64,000 nt of DNA from Alphaproteobacteria bacterium MarineAlpha11_Bin1 (GCA_002937455.1 PTJZ01000012.1:1-64000), one strand, 5' to 3'. Counted from the stretch's first letter, positions 1 to 9,816 are shown. Made by a program: numbers and translations. Notes: a model not told the origin generated them from the letters alone.

Positions 1-243
1 AAAAACAGTTCGTGGAAAACCACATACTAAACCGTATGTTATTGAAATCAGTCAACTGGCGTAAAAAATCGAGCCGCATATTACCGGATCCTCGGATAGA
101 TATTCGTCTCCGATAAGGAACTGGTATACTTCTAGTTCACAGACCGGATGGGGTTTTATATCGAAAATGTAATCCCGACACGCCAACGCGGTGTGCATTC
201 AAAATCACGCATCGGTTTTCAATAATGGGTTATAATAAAACAT
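1..243. other. Left-edge intergenic sequence, no gene seen
   Basis: This AT-rich stretch precedes the ABM-family gene. I see no open frame with family resemblance, no RNA gene and no convincing hairpin. It may hold the end of a transcript from outside the window. Confidence 0.3.
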
Positions 244-540
244 TTAATCGTGGGCCATTTGAGCTCGGGTCAACTTCCTATCCGCGATCATTCGGGCGGT
301 ATCCTCTCGATAGGAGACCATATAAGCGGTTTGCATATGATGCTTTACCGCCGCCTCATCTGCGTAGACTTCATACAATCGGATAAGATTTGGATTTTCT
401 TCCGCAATAGAGATTTCAAACCGCTGCCAGGCCGGCTCGTTTGTGCGAACGTTATCCCGATGCTGTAACGCACGAGCAAGATAAGCGTCCCTATGCCCTG
501 GATTAAGGGTTAATTCTACGTGGAGAACAATGGCATTCAT
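244..540 (-). CDS. Antibiotic biosynthesis monooxygenase (ABM)-domain protein
   Basis: A small soluble protein of about 98 residues with the ABM/YgiN-type alpha-beta barrel pattern. It opens with a beta strand (NAIVLHVEL) followed by a long helix, and has the typical FEISIAEENPNLIRLYEVYAD stretch split over two strands before a conserved-type HM..AYM segment. The family includes cofactor-free quinol monooxygenases and heme-degrading enzymes, and many members have no known substrate. I chose the ATG at 540; a TTG six bases upstream is also possible because an AGGA lies between 5 and 10 bases before them. It is divergent from the sugar dehydrogenase gene. The family is fairly sure; the reaction is not. 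Confidence 0.75.
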   Translation of the reverse strand: MNAIVLHVELTLNPGHRDAYLARALQHRDNVRTNEPAWQRFEISIAEENPNLIRLYEVYADEAAVKHHMQTAYMVSYREDTARMIADRKLTRAQMAHD

Positions 541-635
541 GTGCAAGGAGTCCTAAGTACGAGTCGGTTTCCCGGAAAATAAAGGAAACTTTATATATAA
601 GAAAAATATATTTTACCCTCAGGAGAAAGAGACCT

Positions 636-1772
636 TTGAAATTAAATTTTTTTATCGGGATAATTTTTGTCCTCGTCGCTACATCCAATATGGCAATATC
701 CGCCGTTACAGTAATGACAAAAACCGGCACGATAACTGTGGAAACAGTAGCAGAGGGTCTTAAATCTCCATGGGCTATCGATTTTCTGCCTGACGGACGA
801 ATGATATTTACTGAAAAGATGGGGAACCTACGGATCGTCAACAAGGTCGGTAAAATATCTCCGGCAATTATGGGGACCCCCAAGGTTGCAAATGTCGGCC
901 AAGGTGGACTTTTGGATGTAATGTTACACCCCGAATTTAGAAAAAACCGTTTATTATTCTTAACTTACAGTGAGAGATCATCCGAAGGACGGATCTATAC
1001 AGCTATGTTGCGGGGCAAGCTCCGTCTGGACGATTCCCAATTGGATGATGTTAGAGTTCTCTTTCGTCAGTCGCCCGAAGTAGGTAGTGGACGACATCTT
1101 GGCTCCCGCGTTCTTATCGCGCCGGATGGTAATTTATTCGTCACAACCGGAGATTTAGGTGATCGAAATCTGGCGCAAGATTTGGGTGGCCACGTAGGTA
1201 AAGTTATCCGGCTGACCGTCGACGGAGGTGTTCCTGAGGACAATCCCTTTATTAAAAAACCAAAGACGCGCCCTGAAATCTGGTCATACGGCCACCGAAA
1301 CATTCAAGGCGCCGATATTCATCCGGAGACCGGAAAGCTATGGGCAATAGAACATGGTCCCAGGGGAGGAGACGAACTAAACATCATCACCGCCGGCGGA
1401 AATTATGGCTGGCCGCTCGTTTCCCACGGCAACGAATATTCCGGAGAGCCAATAGGCGCCGGAAAGAAATTTATGAAGGGTATCGAACCACCAATAAACA
1501 CTTGGACACCTGTTATCGCACCAGGTGGTATGACGTTTTATAATTCTGATCTTTTTCCCGCCTGGAAGGGTAACCTGCTGATCGCAGGATTGCGAGCAGG
1601 CGCTGTCGTACGAGTAGAACTCGACGGCGATAAAATCGTAAGTGAAGAACGCCTGCTCAATCAAATAGGCAACCGAATTCGCGACGTAGAAGTAGGTCCA
1701 GACGGTGCCGTATACGCAGTAGATGAGAGCGAAGGTAGGATCCTACGGATGACCCCGGCGTTGGCAAATTAG
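636..1772 (+). CDS. PQQ-dependent aldose sugar dehydrogenase (GSDH/YliI family)
   Basis: A 378-residue protein predicted to be exported. Residues 1-23 form a hydrophobic signal peptide ending around AISA-V. The remainder reads as the six-bladed beta-propeller of soluble PQQ glucose/sorbosone dehydrogenases. The family's active-site His is seen in GRHLGSR (His154), followed by PDGNLFVTTGD, and HGPRGGDELN around 240-249 is a hallmark of the family. Such enzymes oxidise aldoses in the periplasm and pass electrons to the quinone pool. The start is a TTG with an AGGAG ten bases upstream. No PQQ synthesis genes lie in the window. It could instead be a sorbosone dehydrogenase paralogue with another substrate. 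Confidence 0.88.
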   Translation: MKLNFFIGIIFVLVATSNMAISAVTVMTKTGTITVETVAEGLKSPWAIDFLPDGRMIFTEKMGNLRIVNKVGKISPAIMGTPKVANVGQGGLLDVMLHPEFRKNRLLFLTYSERSSEGRIYTAMLRGKLRLDDSQLDDVRVLFRQSPEVGSGRHLGSRVLIAPDGNLFVTTGDLGDRNLAQDLGGHVGKVIRLTVDGGVPEDNPFIKKPKTRPEIWSYGHRNIQGADIHPETGKLWAIEHGPRGGDELNIITAGGNYGWPLVSHGNEYSGEPIGAGKKFMKGIEPPINTWTPVIAPGGMTFYNSDLFPAWKGNLLIAGLRAGAVVRVELDGDKIVSEERLLNQIGNRIRDVEVGPDGAVYAVDESEGRILRMTPALAN

Positions 1773-1870
1773 TCACATAGACCACTTACGTTCAATTAAA
1801 CTGACGATTTTCAACGCCTTTAAGAATGGCGATAAACTAATTTTATACCGGCGTATCGCACACTATAATT

Positions 1871-3367
1871 CTATTCCATCGTGGGCATTGTAAACTCGGC
1901 TCCAGACCGGATTCCAGTGGGCCACCGGGATGTGACCGCCTTCTGCCGGGTATAGAACCGTACCCCCTCGGGCCCGTGCATATGAATGTCGCCAAATAGA
2001 GAACTTTTCCACCCACCGAAGGAATGGAAAGCCATCGGCACGGGTATTGGAACGTTAACCCCAACCATCCCCACCTCTATTCTTTGGGTGAATTCTCGAG
2101 CGGCATCGCCGTCACGAGTAAAAATTGATACGCCGTTACCGAATTCATGTTCATTAATAATTTGAACGGCATTGTCGAATTCAGACGAACGTACAACAGA
2201 TAGGACTGGACCAAAAATCTCTTCCCGGTATATGCGCATATCTGTTGTGACGTTGTCGAAAAGACAGCCACCAATGAAAAAACCTTCTTCATAGCCTGGC
2301 AATGAATAATCACGACCATCAACAACGAGATCCGCCCCTTCCTTAACTCCTAGGCCAACATATTGTGTAACTTTTTCCAAGTGATCGCCGGTAATCAATG
2401 GCCCCATATCCATGTCGTTGTCGGAACCGGGTCCGATTTTCAGAGCCTCAACCCTCGGCGTAAGCAAATCCATCAGCTTGTCACCGGCATCGCCAATCGC
2501 GACTGCAACCGAAATGGCCATGCAGCGCTCGCCTGCTGAACCGTACGCTGCACCCATAAGCGCATCCGCCGCCTGATCAAGGTCCGCATCAGGCATAATT
2601 ACCATATGATTCTTTGCACCACCTAGTGCCTGTACGCGTTTACCGTTAGCGGCTCCCGTCGAATATATATACTTTGCAATCGGCGTGGAGCCGACGAAGC
2701 TGATCGCGGAAATTTCGGGATGAGCCAGAATCGCATCGACGGCTTCCTTATCGCCATTAACAACGTTCAAGACTCCATCCGGAAGCCCAGCTTCTGAGGC
2801 GAGCTCAGCCAAGCGAAGTGCGCAGGAAGGATCCTTCTCAGATGGCTTCAAGATGAACGTATTACCGCAAGCGATCGCCATTGGGAACATCCACATCGGC
2901 ACCATCGCAGGGAAATTGAACGGTGTTATGCCAGCGCACACCCCTAGTGGCTGACGAATGGTCCAAGCATCGATACCCCTCCCTACCTGCTCGGTGAACT
3001 CGCCCTTCAATAATTGTGGAATCCCGCATGCGAATTCAACGATCTCTAGTCCTCGTGTCAGCGATCCATGAGCGTCCGACAGAACTTTGCCATGTTCAGA
3101 GGTGATAATAGATGCCAGTTCGTCAGCGTTTTCCTCTATCAAGGTTTTGTACTTAAACATAATCCTGGCGCGAGTAAGTGCCGGTGTCGACGCCCAGTCA
3201 GGCAATGCTTTCTTAGCAGCGTGCACGGCACCGGCGATTTCACTCTCTGAGGCGAGGGGGACTTGAGACTCAACTTGCCCGGTTGCTGGGTCATAGACAT
3301 CACCGAATCTGGTAGACTTACCTTCGATATTCTTGCCATTAATCCAGTGTGTGAGCTTTTTTACCAT
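1871..3367 (-). CDS. mmsA: Methylmalonate-semialdehyde dehydrogenase (CoA-acylating)
   Basis: A 498-residue ALDH-superfamily enzyme that converts (methyl)malonate semialdehyde to propionyl- or acetyl-CoA at the end of valine, thymine and inositol breakdown. Visible are the NAD-binding [14 protein letters not shown] segment near 147-160, ILKPSEKDP near 172 and the catalytic Cys282 in GSAGERCM. The MmsA-type sequence around that Cys separates it from ordinary ALDHs. I chose the ATG at 3367, with GGGGAGG upstream, over an in-frame start 51 bases earlier that lacks a ribosome binding site. It ends 98 bases downstream of the preceding gene on the other strand. A 3-hydroxyisobutyrate-dehydrogenase-like gene, the usual pathway partner, lies 29 kb away at 32302. 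Confidence 0.93.
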   Translation of the reverse strand: MVKKLTHWINGKNIEGKSTRFGDVYDPATGQVESQVPLASESEIAGAVHAAKKALPDWASTPALTRARIMFKYKTLIEENADELASIITSEHGKVLSDAHGSLTRGLEIVEFACGIPQLLKGEFTEQVGRGIDAWTIRQPLGVCAGITPFNFPAMVPMWMFPMAIACGNTFILKPSEKDPSCALRLAELASEAGLPDGVLNVVNGDKEAVDAILAHPEISAISFVGSTPIAKYIYSTGAANGKRVQALGGAKNHMVIMPDADLDQAADALMGAAYGSAGERCMAISVAVAIGDAGDKLMDLLTPRVEALKIGPGSDNDMDMGPLITGDHLEKVTQYVGLGVKEGADLVVDGRDYSLPGYEEGFFIGGCLFDNVTTDMRIYREEIFGPVLSVVRSSEFDNAVQIINEHEFGNGVSIFTRDGDAAREFTQRIEVGMVGVNVPIPVPMAFHSFGGWKSSLFGDIHMHGPEGVRFYTRQKAVTSRWPTGIRSGAEFTMPTME

Positions 3368-3445
3368 TACGGCCTCCCCTTCTGCATCACGCCCTAAAAA
3401 CAGGTGTACGACACCCAAGTTAATGATACTAGACGCTACCGCACA

Positions 3446-4483
3446 TTATCGTTCGACGTACCAGCCGATCGGGCTCCCGGTGTCAAAGGGTTGGATCTCC
3501 TCACCAGCAACCTCAAATCGAGCAACCGCTGGTCGGGCGCCGCGTCGTAGAGTTATCGTATCTCTATTTGTGGCTAAATCATAGAAAGCCGGCCCGTTGA
3601 GAGAGGCGAAAGCTTCAAAGTGATCGAGGGCATATTCCTCGTCGAAAACCTGGGCATATATTTCCAATGCTGTTGGCGCATTGAAGATACCGGCACAACC
3701 ACAGGCCGCCTCCTTTTCTGAGACCGGATGCGGCGCAGAATCGGTCCCGAGAAAAAATGATGTATTACCTGATGTTGCTGCCGCCCGGAGAGCGAGCCTG
3801 TGTCTTTCGCGCTTTGCAATCGGGAGGCAGTACATGTGAGGTCGCATTCCACCGGAAAACATCGCGTTACGATTGATCACGAGATGGTGGGGAGTGATAG
3901 TCGCTCCCACATTCGAGCCAGCCTGACGAACGAATGAAACCGCCTCTTCGGTGGTAATATGCTCAAAAACGACCTTCAGTTCTGGAAACCGTTCGAGAGT
4001 AGGCTTTAGAACCTGATCAATGAATACCTTCTCCCGATCGAAAATGTCGATCTCAGGATCCGTAACTTCTCCATGTACCAAAAGTGGCATCCCAATCCGT
4101 TGCATGCGCTCAAGCACGTCTGAAATCTTCTCGATATTCGTAACGCCATTATCGGAGTTAGTAGTCGCACCTGCCGGATAAAGCTTAGCAGCGGTAAACA
4201 CGCGCTCCCGGAATCCATGAACGATTTCATCCGGCTCGGTGCTGTCAGTTAAATATGCGGTCATCAAGGGTTCAAAATCAGAGTGACTCTCCAGCGCAGA
4301 GATAATCCTTTTACGGTAAGCAATAGCATCCGCCGAAGTGAGTACCGCCGGCGTCAGGTTTGGCATAACAACTGCCCGACCGAAAACTTTTGTTGTGTAG
4401 GGCAGCACTGCGCAGAGGATCGCACCATCCCGGAGATGAAGATGCCAGTCGTCCGGGCGACATATTGTTAAGGTGTCAGACAT
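3446..4483 (-). CDS. pyrC: Dihydroorotase, class II (PyrC type)
   Basis: This gene encodes 345 residues, matching the E. coli-type PyrC length. The enzyme cyclises carbamoyl-aspartate to dihydroorotate in pyrimidine synthesis. It shows the zinc ligands in WHLHLRD (His14, His16), the carbamylated lysine in AAKLYPAG (Lys100) and later His-containing stretches such as FEHITTEEAV, TITPHHL and GTDSAPHP. The start at 4483 gives the family N-terminus; an upstream in-frame ATG at 4537 adds 18 unrelated residues. It is transcribed towards mmsA but is probably independent, because housekeeping and catabolic genes are mixed here. Confidence 0.95.
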   Translation of the reverse strand: MSDTLTICRPDDWHLHLRDGAILCAVLPYTTKVFGRAVVMPNLTPAVLTSADAIAYRKRIISALESHSDFEPLMTAYLTDSTEPDEIVHGFRERVFTAAKLYPAGATTNSDNGVTNIEKISDVLERMQRIGMPLLVHGEVTDPEIDIFDREKVFIDQVLKPTLERFPELKVVFEHITTEEAVSFVRQAGSNVGATITPHHLVINRNAMFSGGMRPHMYCLPIAKRERHRLALRAAATSGNTSFFLGTDSAPHPVSEKEAACGCAGIFNAPTALEIYAQVFDEEYALDHFEAFASLNGPAFYDLATNRDTITLRRGARPAVARFEVAGEEIQPFDTGSPIGWYVER

Positions 4484-4794
4484 ATTTTTGCGACGTTTGG
4501 TTAAAAAATCATCGGTAAATTTAACGGAAACCGGCATTTCCTATAACAAATCCCGTTCGAGATAGCGTCAAGATAAATATCTTTAGAGGGGGCTTTGAGA
4601 GCGCTGATTCTTGCAAAATTGGGTCTCCCATTCCGGAAGTAAATAACCTTAAAATTTACCGCATAGAATCGGCCAGACCATTTGCAGGTGATACCCGACT
4701 AACAAAACAAGAGCCGCACTAAGCAACACCTAAATATAATATTTACATAAACGGACGCCTCCCCCGAGGTGAAAGTACCGGACCAGTTAATTAG

Positions 4795-6225
4795 CTAAGA
4801 ACCATCAGGTAGTACGTCTCCGAATTTTGCTCTAACTCGATCGTCTAGCTCCTTTGATGCCCTAGCTACGGCCGGGAAAGTCTCCTTTTCGCGGAAGGGT
4901 ATACACGCGTCGACCACGACCCTAGAATTACGCCGGTCCTCGTGGCTATAGCTCATTGGATCGAGATGCGTACTCCAGCAACCATTCAGAACATCAAGTC
5001 CATCCTTCGGATCACAACGCGTACACATGGCCCATATCACGTCATTCATATTTGACGGATCGATATCCTCGTCAACCACCACCACCCAGCGGTTTGCGTA
5101 AGCGCCGGCGTGGCACTGTGACGCGATCAGTCCTGCCTGTTTAGAATGTCCGCCGTATTGGGTAGCGATCGACACGGTCAACCACATCCTGCTTCCACCG
5201 GCTTCATGAGCCCACACACCTTTTACTTCTGGTATTCCCGCCGCCTCAAGCTGGTTCCACACCGCGCCGCATCGATAGGTGCCACGGTAGAACGTATCGT
5301 CATTTGGTGGCACCGCTGGAATAGCGCCTAAAAGAACCGGATTATCGCGATGCATAAATGTTTCGATGCGGATCGCAGGCTCCGGATGCATATCGCCAGC
5401 ATAATAACCGGGCCACTCGCCAAACGGGCCTTCGTCGACTAGGTCTTCGGAATGGATAAAGCCCTCGAATGCTATTTCCGCGTTGGCCGGGACCGGGAGA
5501 CCTGTTTTCGGCATATTGATGACTTCTACACTTTCGCCAATTATACCCCCGGCGCAATCGTATTCGTTCTTGCCGTACGGCATTTCAAGGCCGGCTACCA
5601 TAAATAAAGCCGGATGCATACCGGCGACCACAGCGATCGGGCATGGCTCGCCGCGATCAAAATATTTACGCATCAAAATATCACCGTGCTTACCCTTAGA
5701 GACCATGACAGAGGCGGTCTTGGAATCGTGTGCCTGCACACGGTAAGCGCCATAATTAATCCAGCCGGAGTCCGGGTCTTTCATCACGACCATGCAGGCT
5801 GTGCCGATAAAATACCCCCCGTCCAACTCATGCCATTTAGGCGCAGGAATGGTGGTGATATCGATAGCGTCACCTTCAAATACATTTTCAATCAATGGTC
5901 CACCATTTACTTCAATGGGCGCATGGGTCGGTTGATCCTGCATATATTTTCGCCAGTAATTCACTAATTCGATTTCGGAAGTATCCACCGGTTTTCCGAG
6001 CGCAAGGTTAATGCGAGGGACGGAAGTCAGGATATTGGCAAGCACACGGTTACCGGTTGGGAAACCTGGTATATTATCAAACATTACTGCAGGGTTCGTC
6101 ATTTTATGCATGTGAATATCAACGATCGCCCCGATTTCCTCGTGATGATCCGCGCCACTCACATGCTGGAGTTGGTCATTAGCTTCAAGTTCATCGATCC
6201 AATTCCGTAAATCCTTATTAGCCAC
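4795..6225 (-). CDS. UbiD-family prenyl-FMN-dependent decarboxylase
   Basis: A 476-residue member of the UbiD family of reversible (de)carboxylases acting on unsaturated or aromatic acids. The prFMN and metal motif WINYGAYR is at 155-162 (Asn157, Arg162), and the catalytic acid loop EGPFGEWPGY supplies Glu265 and Glu270, so the E-R-E active site is intact. A GTG start with GGAGG seven bases upstream fits the family N-terminus. It is divergent from a TauD relic and a permease. No UbiX flavin prenyltransferase is encoded in the window. The substrate cannot be told from the sequence; ubiquinone synthesis is less likely than a catabolic role because a catabolic-type permease is adjacent and no ubi genes are nearby. 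Confidence 0.88.
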   Translation of the reverse strand: MANKDLRNWIDELEANDQLQHVSGADHHEEIGAIVDIHMHKMTNPAVMFDNIPGFPTGNRVLANILTSVPRINLALGKPVDTSEIELVNYWRKYMQDQPTHAPIEVNGGPLIENVFEGDAIDITTIPAPKWHELDGGYFIGTACMVVMKDPDSGWINYGAYRVQAHDSKTASVMVSKGKHGDILMRKYFDRGEPCPIAVVAGMHPALFMVAGLEMPYGKNEYDCAGGIIGESVEVINMPKTGLPVPANAEIAFEGFIHSEDLVDEGPFGEWPGYYAGDMHPEPAIRIETFMHRDNPVLLGAIPAVPPNDDTFYRGTYRCGAVWNQLEAAGIPEVKGVWAHEAGGSRMWLTVSIATQYGGHSKQAGLIASQCHAGAYANRWVVVVDEDIDPSNMNDVIWAMCTRCDPKDGLDVLNGCWSTHLDPMSYSHEDRRNSRVVVDACIPFREKETFPAVARASKELDDRVRAKFGDVLPDGS

Positions 6226-6297
6226 TTTTATGCCTCCATTGTCCCTTAGTTAGTTAGATGGATAGAATAGTAAAAAACTAAGACCGATGGAAATCTC

Positions 6298-6429
6298 ATG
6301 CCGCTGAAAATTAAAACTACTTGCAATGGCTTCGTAGCAGAGGTGTCAGGCCTCGACCTCCTAGAGGCAATCAATCCCGAATTTTGTATGGAAATAGAGA
6401 CGGCGATCGAAGACCCTGACAAAAAGTGA
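6298..6429 (+). pseudogene. TauD/TfdA dioxygenase N-terminal relic
   Basis: A 43-codon open frame starting with ATG. It reproduces the N-terminus of alpha-ketoglutarate-dependent TauD/TfdA dioxygenases: a short strand, then FVAEVSGLDLLEAINPE and an IETAIED helix. It stops where the family continues into the VLVFRGQ strand. The HxD iron motif and everything after it are missing. Its stop overlaps the GTG start of the downstream permease (GTGA). Compare the full-length homologue at 24329, which has GAEITGIDL at the same place. It is either a deletion remnant now acting as a leader for the permease, or an unrecognised small protein; the remnant reading is preferred. Confidence 0.6.
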
Positions 6430-7736
6430 ATATATTTCTCAGCCTTCTCGTCGGTGCGCTTTGGCTTCTCGCGGCAGGGCATATTTTGATCCACTTACCA
6501 TATCTTGACGAAGCGATGATGGCCACGTTGGTAGTGTTTTTAATAGCATGCCTGCCACGCCTACCTCGTCATACAATGATCCTTTGCGGCCTTCTTTTGG
6601 GTGCGATGCTGATACTAGCACAGAGCCACGACCAGTGGGCTGCTATCTCGGCAGGTATCTCCAAGGCTTCTATATTTCCGGCTTTCCTCGCAACAATTGT
6701 TTTATTACGCGCGGCGGCTGATCAGCGCCCTGAAATTACAAACGCCAGGGCGTTGTTTGGCGCTTTACCACCACGAGAACGCGATAGCGGCATCGTGATC
6801 GGCACCCATTTAATGGGTACGGTTTTACAGGTTGGCGTGTTCGCAGTGCTAGCGCCAATAATGGGTAAAGACGCACCAGCCGCTGAGCGGCGAGATATTT
6901 TTACTGTCGCTATTCGAGGTATGATGACGGTACCTTTCTGGTCACCATTTATTGTCGGCATGGCGGTAGCAAGTCAGTACCTGCCTCTCGTGCCGCTGTG
7001 GCAAGTTATGACTCTCGGCCTAGCGCTGACCGTTATCGCGATCTTGGTATCGATACTATTTTTCGATCGTAATCGGGGTATAAATACACTCAAGCGATCG
7101 CTCAGCTCACTTGCGCCGGTATCGATGCCTGTATTCTGCGCCGCGCTGCTCGTTGTAGGTGCGACGGGCACCACCAACCTTTCTACGCTGGAAGCGCTCA
7201 TCCTTGTACTTCCCATCCCCTGTATAGTTGCGGTGTTAAGCACGAAATCGGGTAATGTTAAAATAGCTATACGGAGAACCGGATCGGGCATCGGCCGGAT
7301 AGGGCCGGAAACATCCATTTTGGTATCATCTACTACACTCGGAGCGGTATTCGAAGCAGCGTTACCGCATATGGGGCTTCTCGATTGGCTCAATACCGTA
7401 GTCCTACCCGCATGGGCAGTAATACTTATTATCATCATGACAATGAATGTCGCCGGGTTATTCGGAATTCACGCTATTGTTACCGGTACATTTCTCCTAG
7501 TCATCTTCACAAGTGTCCCGACGGGCCTAACCGATCTGGTCTTGATGCAAGCCTTACTAGTCGGATGGGGTCTGTGCAGCGGCATTTCTATCGGCAGCCT
7601 CACCGTCGCAACGGGCGCTGCTATGTTTGGCATACCACCGGTCGATCTTATTACACGAGCCAATATCTTGTATGTCTTTTTAACCTCGACCTTAATCGCA
7701 GGGATATTATGGGGGGTTAACACTGCGATGACATGA
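6426..7736 (+). CDS. Polytopic permease of unassigned family (ion-transporter-like)
   Basis: A 436-residue integral membrane protein with about 11-12 hydrophobic segments. It contains Gly/Thr-rich re-entrant-looking stretches (VAGLFGIHAIVTGTF near 345-360 and CSGISIGSLTVATGAAMFG near 390-410) of the kind seen in the ion-transporter superfamily that includes ArsB, NhaD and dicarboxylate carriers. I cannot place it in a named family. Its GTG start overlaps the stop of the TauD relic and has no good ribosome binding site, so translation may be coupled to that frame. It is divergent from a UbiD decarboxylase, which makes uptake of an organic acid a reasonable but unproved guess. Confidence 0.7.
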   Translation: MNIFLSLLVGALWLLAAGHILIHLPYLDEAMMATLVVFLIACLPRLPRHTMILCGLLLGAMLILAQSHDQWAAISAGISKASIFPAFLATIVLLRAAADQRPEITNARALFGALPPRERDSGIVIGTHLMGTVLQVGVFAVLAPIMGKDAPAAERRDIFTVAIRGMMTVPFWSPFIVGMAVASQYLPLVPLWQVMTLGLALTVIAILVSILFFDRNRGINTLKRSLSSLAPVSMPVFCAALLVVGATGTTNLSTLEALILVLPIPCIVAVLSTKSGNVKIAIRRTGSGIGRIGPETSILVSSTTLGAVFEAALPHMGLLDWLNTVVLPAWAVILIIIMTMNVAGLFGIHAIVTGTFLLVIFTSVPTGLTDLVLMQALLVGWGLCSGISIGSLTVATGAAMFGIPPVDLITRANILYVFLTSTLIAGILWGVNTAMT

Positions 7737-7819
7737 TCGGTATTATTGCGGCCTTAAGCGACCCGGCCTTAACCCGATTCTGCCCTACAAATTTCTTAGA
7801 AGGTTTAAAACAAGTTCCG

Positions 7820-9019
7820 TTAAGCCGCGTTTTTTACGCCTCGCTTCACCAAAGGGCCAAACTTTTTACTGACGCTGCCCAGGCCCTTAATGTGGGGCAT
7901 CACTTTTTGGGCGAATAACGTCATGTTTTTAGCTGTGATGTCGAAATCCATGTCTCCAGCATGCATCATAGCGATAAGGTGTCCAAAACCACCGGTCTTT
8001 CTGTGGAGAGACTTTATCTGGCTAACCACATTTTCTGGCGTTCCATAGATCGCGACATGATTTTTCCGGAAAAATTCCATGCCCTGCCTCCGAATTGCGT
8101 CTGTTCGCCCGCCTGTAAACCTGCCAGACAAGAAGTCAGCATATAGATTGGTCTCGACATAGCCAGGTGGAGCCCGGTGCTGCGGTTCTGCTTTGTTGTT
8201 AACAACATACCAGAATACCCGCTCGATGAGATCTTGCGCTTCCTTTTCGGTCTCTCCCACCGCGACAAGGGGCATAAAGGCGAATTTGTCATCTGCCGGA
8301 CGCTGCAAACCTTGGTCTCGGCACCAGTTTCGAACACCCCTAAACATTGCTGATAACTTTTCAACGGGTGTCAGGAACATCGCAAATGTAAAGCCGCGTG
8401 CCACCGTCCGGCAGGCGTGAGAGAGATCGCTGCCGCCGGTCGTCCAAATAGGCGGGTGGGGCTCCTGATAAGGGCGAGGCCAAACATTTACCTGACGTTT
8501 ATGCATCCATTTGCCTTCATAGTTGAATGGACCATGGTGAGTAGTCCAAGCTTTCTGTATGAGCTCAATGGATTCCCATAAACGCTGGCTCGTCTCGGTC
8601 GGATTACCGTTGGAAGCAAAAAGCTCATAAGGTACACCACGAACGAAACCACACTCGAGACGCCCATAGGAAATGTTATCGATCATTGCCATTTCCTCAG
8701 CACACCGAATTGGATCAGCAAGGTTGGCCGCAGGATTGCCGAGGATCAAGATCCGAGCATTCTTTGTCTGTCGAGCCAAGATAGATAGAGGCACTACGCC
8801 TGACGAATTTAAACAGGTCGCCGTCTGGTGGTGCTCATTGACCATACAATTCAGGCCTAGTTCATCAGCAAGCACATACTGATCGAGACACATGTTATAT
8901 AGATCGGCGCCCAACTGCGGGTCGTATACGCTACTGGGCAAGTTAAGTCTTGCTGAGGTAAACTCTTCTTCCGGCGGTAGATGAGGCCAGGCAAATTCCG
9001 TAAAGTGATAGAATTCCAT
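7820..9019 (-). CDS. LLM-class flavin-dependent monooxygenase
   Basis: A 399-residue protein of the bacterial luciferase-like (LLM) TIM-barrel family. Recognisable segments are CMVNEHHQTA near 58-67, ILGNPAANLADPIRCAEEMAMID near 92-115, GRLECGFVRG near 119-128 and VNVWPRPYQEPHPPIW near 180-195. These enzymes use FMNH2 or F420H2 from a separate reductase for hydroxylation, Baeyer-Villiger or ring-opening oxygenation. Its ATG shares one base with the stop of the upstream alpha/beta hydrolase (TAATG arrangement), so the two are co-translated. It belongs to the same subfamily as the paired genes at 50019 and 51291. The substrate is unknown. Confidence 0.88.
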   Translation of the reverse strand: MEFYHFTEFAWPHLPPEEEFTSARLNLPSSVYDPQLGADLYNMCLDQYVLADELGLNCMVNEHHQTATCLNSSGVVPLSILARQTKNARILILGNPAANLADPIRCAEEMAMIDNISYGRLECGFVRGVPYELFASNGNPTETSQRLWESIELIQKAWTTHHGPFNYEGKWMHKRQVNVWPRPYQEPHPPIWTTGGSDLSHACRTVARGFTFAMFLTPVEKLSAMFRGVRNWCRDQGLQRPADDKFAFMPLVAVGETEKEAQDLIERVFWYVVNNKAEPQHRAPPGYVETNLYADFLSGRFTGGRTDAIRRQGMEFFRKNHVAIYGTPENVVSQIKSLHRKTGGFGHLIAMMHAGDMDFDITAKNMTLFAQKVMPHIKGLGSVSKKFGPLVKRGVKNAA

Positions 9020-9816
9020 TAGGGACTTCCCTTCGTATCGGCAAAGAAATCATTAAGCACATTGGTAAATCGATCAGGTTGTTCAATATGCGGGAAATGC
9101 CCGGCACCTCGGATTAAAGAAAAACAGGAATTTGGTAATGCCCTCGATATCGCGCGGCCATACTTGGGCAACGTCATCCGGTCGTTTGCACCCCATACAA
9201 CTTGCACTGGCATATCTATTCGATGTAGCCGGTTTAGTAATGAGGGCGTATGAAAATACGGCTCCCAACAAAGTTTCGCGATGGCTTCTCGAGACTTAGC
9301 CAATTCTAATGCCTGTTTCTTATTCAGGTTCGACAAATCACGATGAGGATCATTTTCCTCAATGTGAAATCTTAGTTTTCGTACAGTCTCCGTTGTATAG
9401 AAATAGATGTCTTCAATATCTCTATCATAAGCATCACCAAATTTTATACCGACGGAACCTGTGAGAACCATCCGCCCAATCCGGGAAGCGTTTTTTGTTG
9501 CCATTTCCATTGCCAGCCAACCACCAACCGAAAACCCTAGCAACGTGACTGCCGTCAATTCTAAGCGTTCGAGTAGATCAAGCCAGACATACGAAACGTC
9601 GTCTATACCCCGGATAAACGTGGGTAAGGTGGATTTTCGGAAGCCCGGCATATGGGGTATGAAAACCTCAAAATATTGGGCGAGATCGTCTACAAGGGGC
9701 AAAGTGCCCTCAAAACCATCTTCTCCATGTAAAATCATAAGTGGTCGACCCTTCCCACGACGTTCCACATCAACCTCAGTGCCTGCGATCTTGAGAGTTT
9801 CAGATTGAGATACCAT
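9019..9816 (-). CDS. Alpha/beta-fold hydrolase
   Basis: A 265-residue single-domain alpha/beta hydrolase. The nucleophile elbow GFSVGG gives Ser96, the acid is Asp212 in WGANDRM and the base is His240 in GAGHFPHIEQP, so the triad is complete. The oxyanion-loop segment LHGEDGF lies at 29-35. The arrangement matches meta-cleavage-product hydrolases and related C-C or ester hydrolases. It directly precedes and overlaps the LLM monooxygenase gene, like the hydrolase at 52516 that precedes the LLM gene at 51291. The two hydrolases are visibly homologous (GTEVDV/GTEVHL, GGWLAMEMA/GGWLAMEIA). It probably acts on the product of the adjacent monooxygenase. Confidence 0.87.
   Translation of the reverse strand: MVSQSETLKIAGTEVDVERRGKGRPLMILHGEDGFEGTLPLVDDLAQYFEVFIPHMPGFRKSTLPTFIRGIDDVSYVWLDLLERLELTAVTLLGFSVGGWLAMEMATKNASRIGRMVLTGSVGIKFGDAYDRDIEDIYFYTTETVRKLRFHIEENDPHRDLSNLNKKQALELAKSREAIAKLCWEPYFHTPSLLNRLHRIDMPVQVVWGANDRMTLPKYGRAISRALPNSCFSLIRGAGHFPHIEQPDRFTNVLNDFFADTKGSP

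Noticed and set aside
503..883. 126-codon minus-strand frame across the sugar dehydrogenase start
   Set aside because: It is antisense to the signal peptide and first blade of the dehydrogenase and lies across the shared promoter region.
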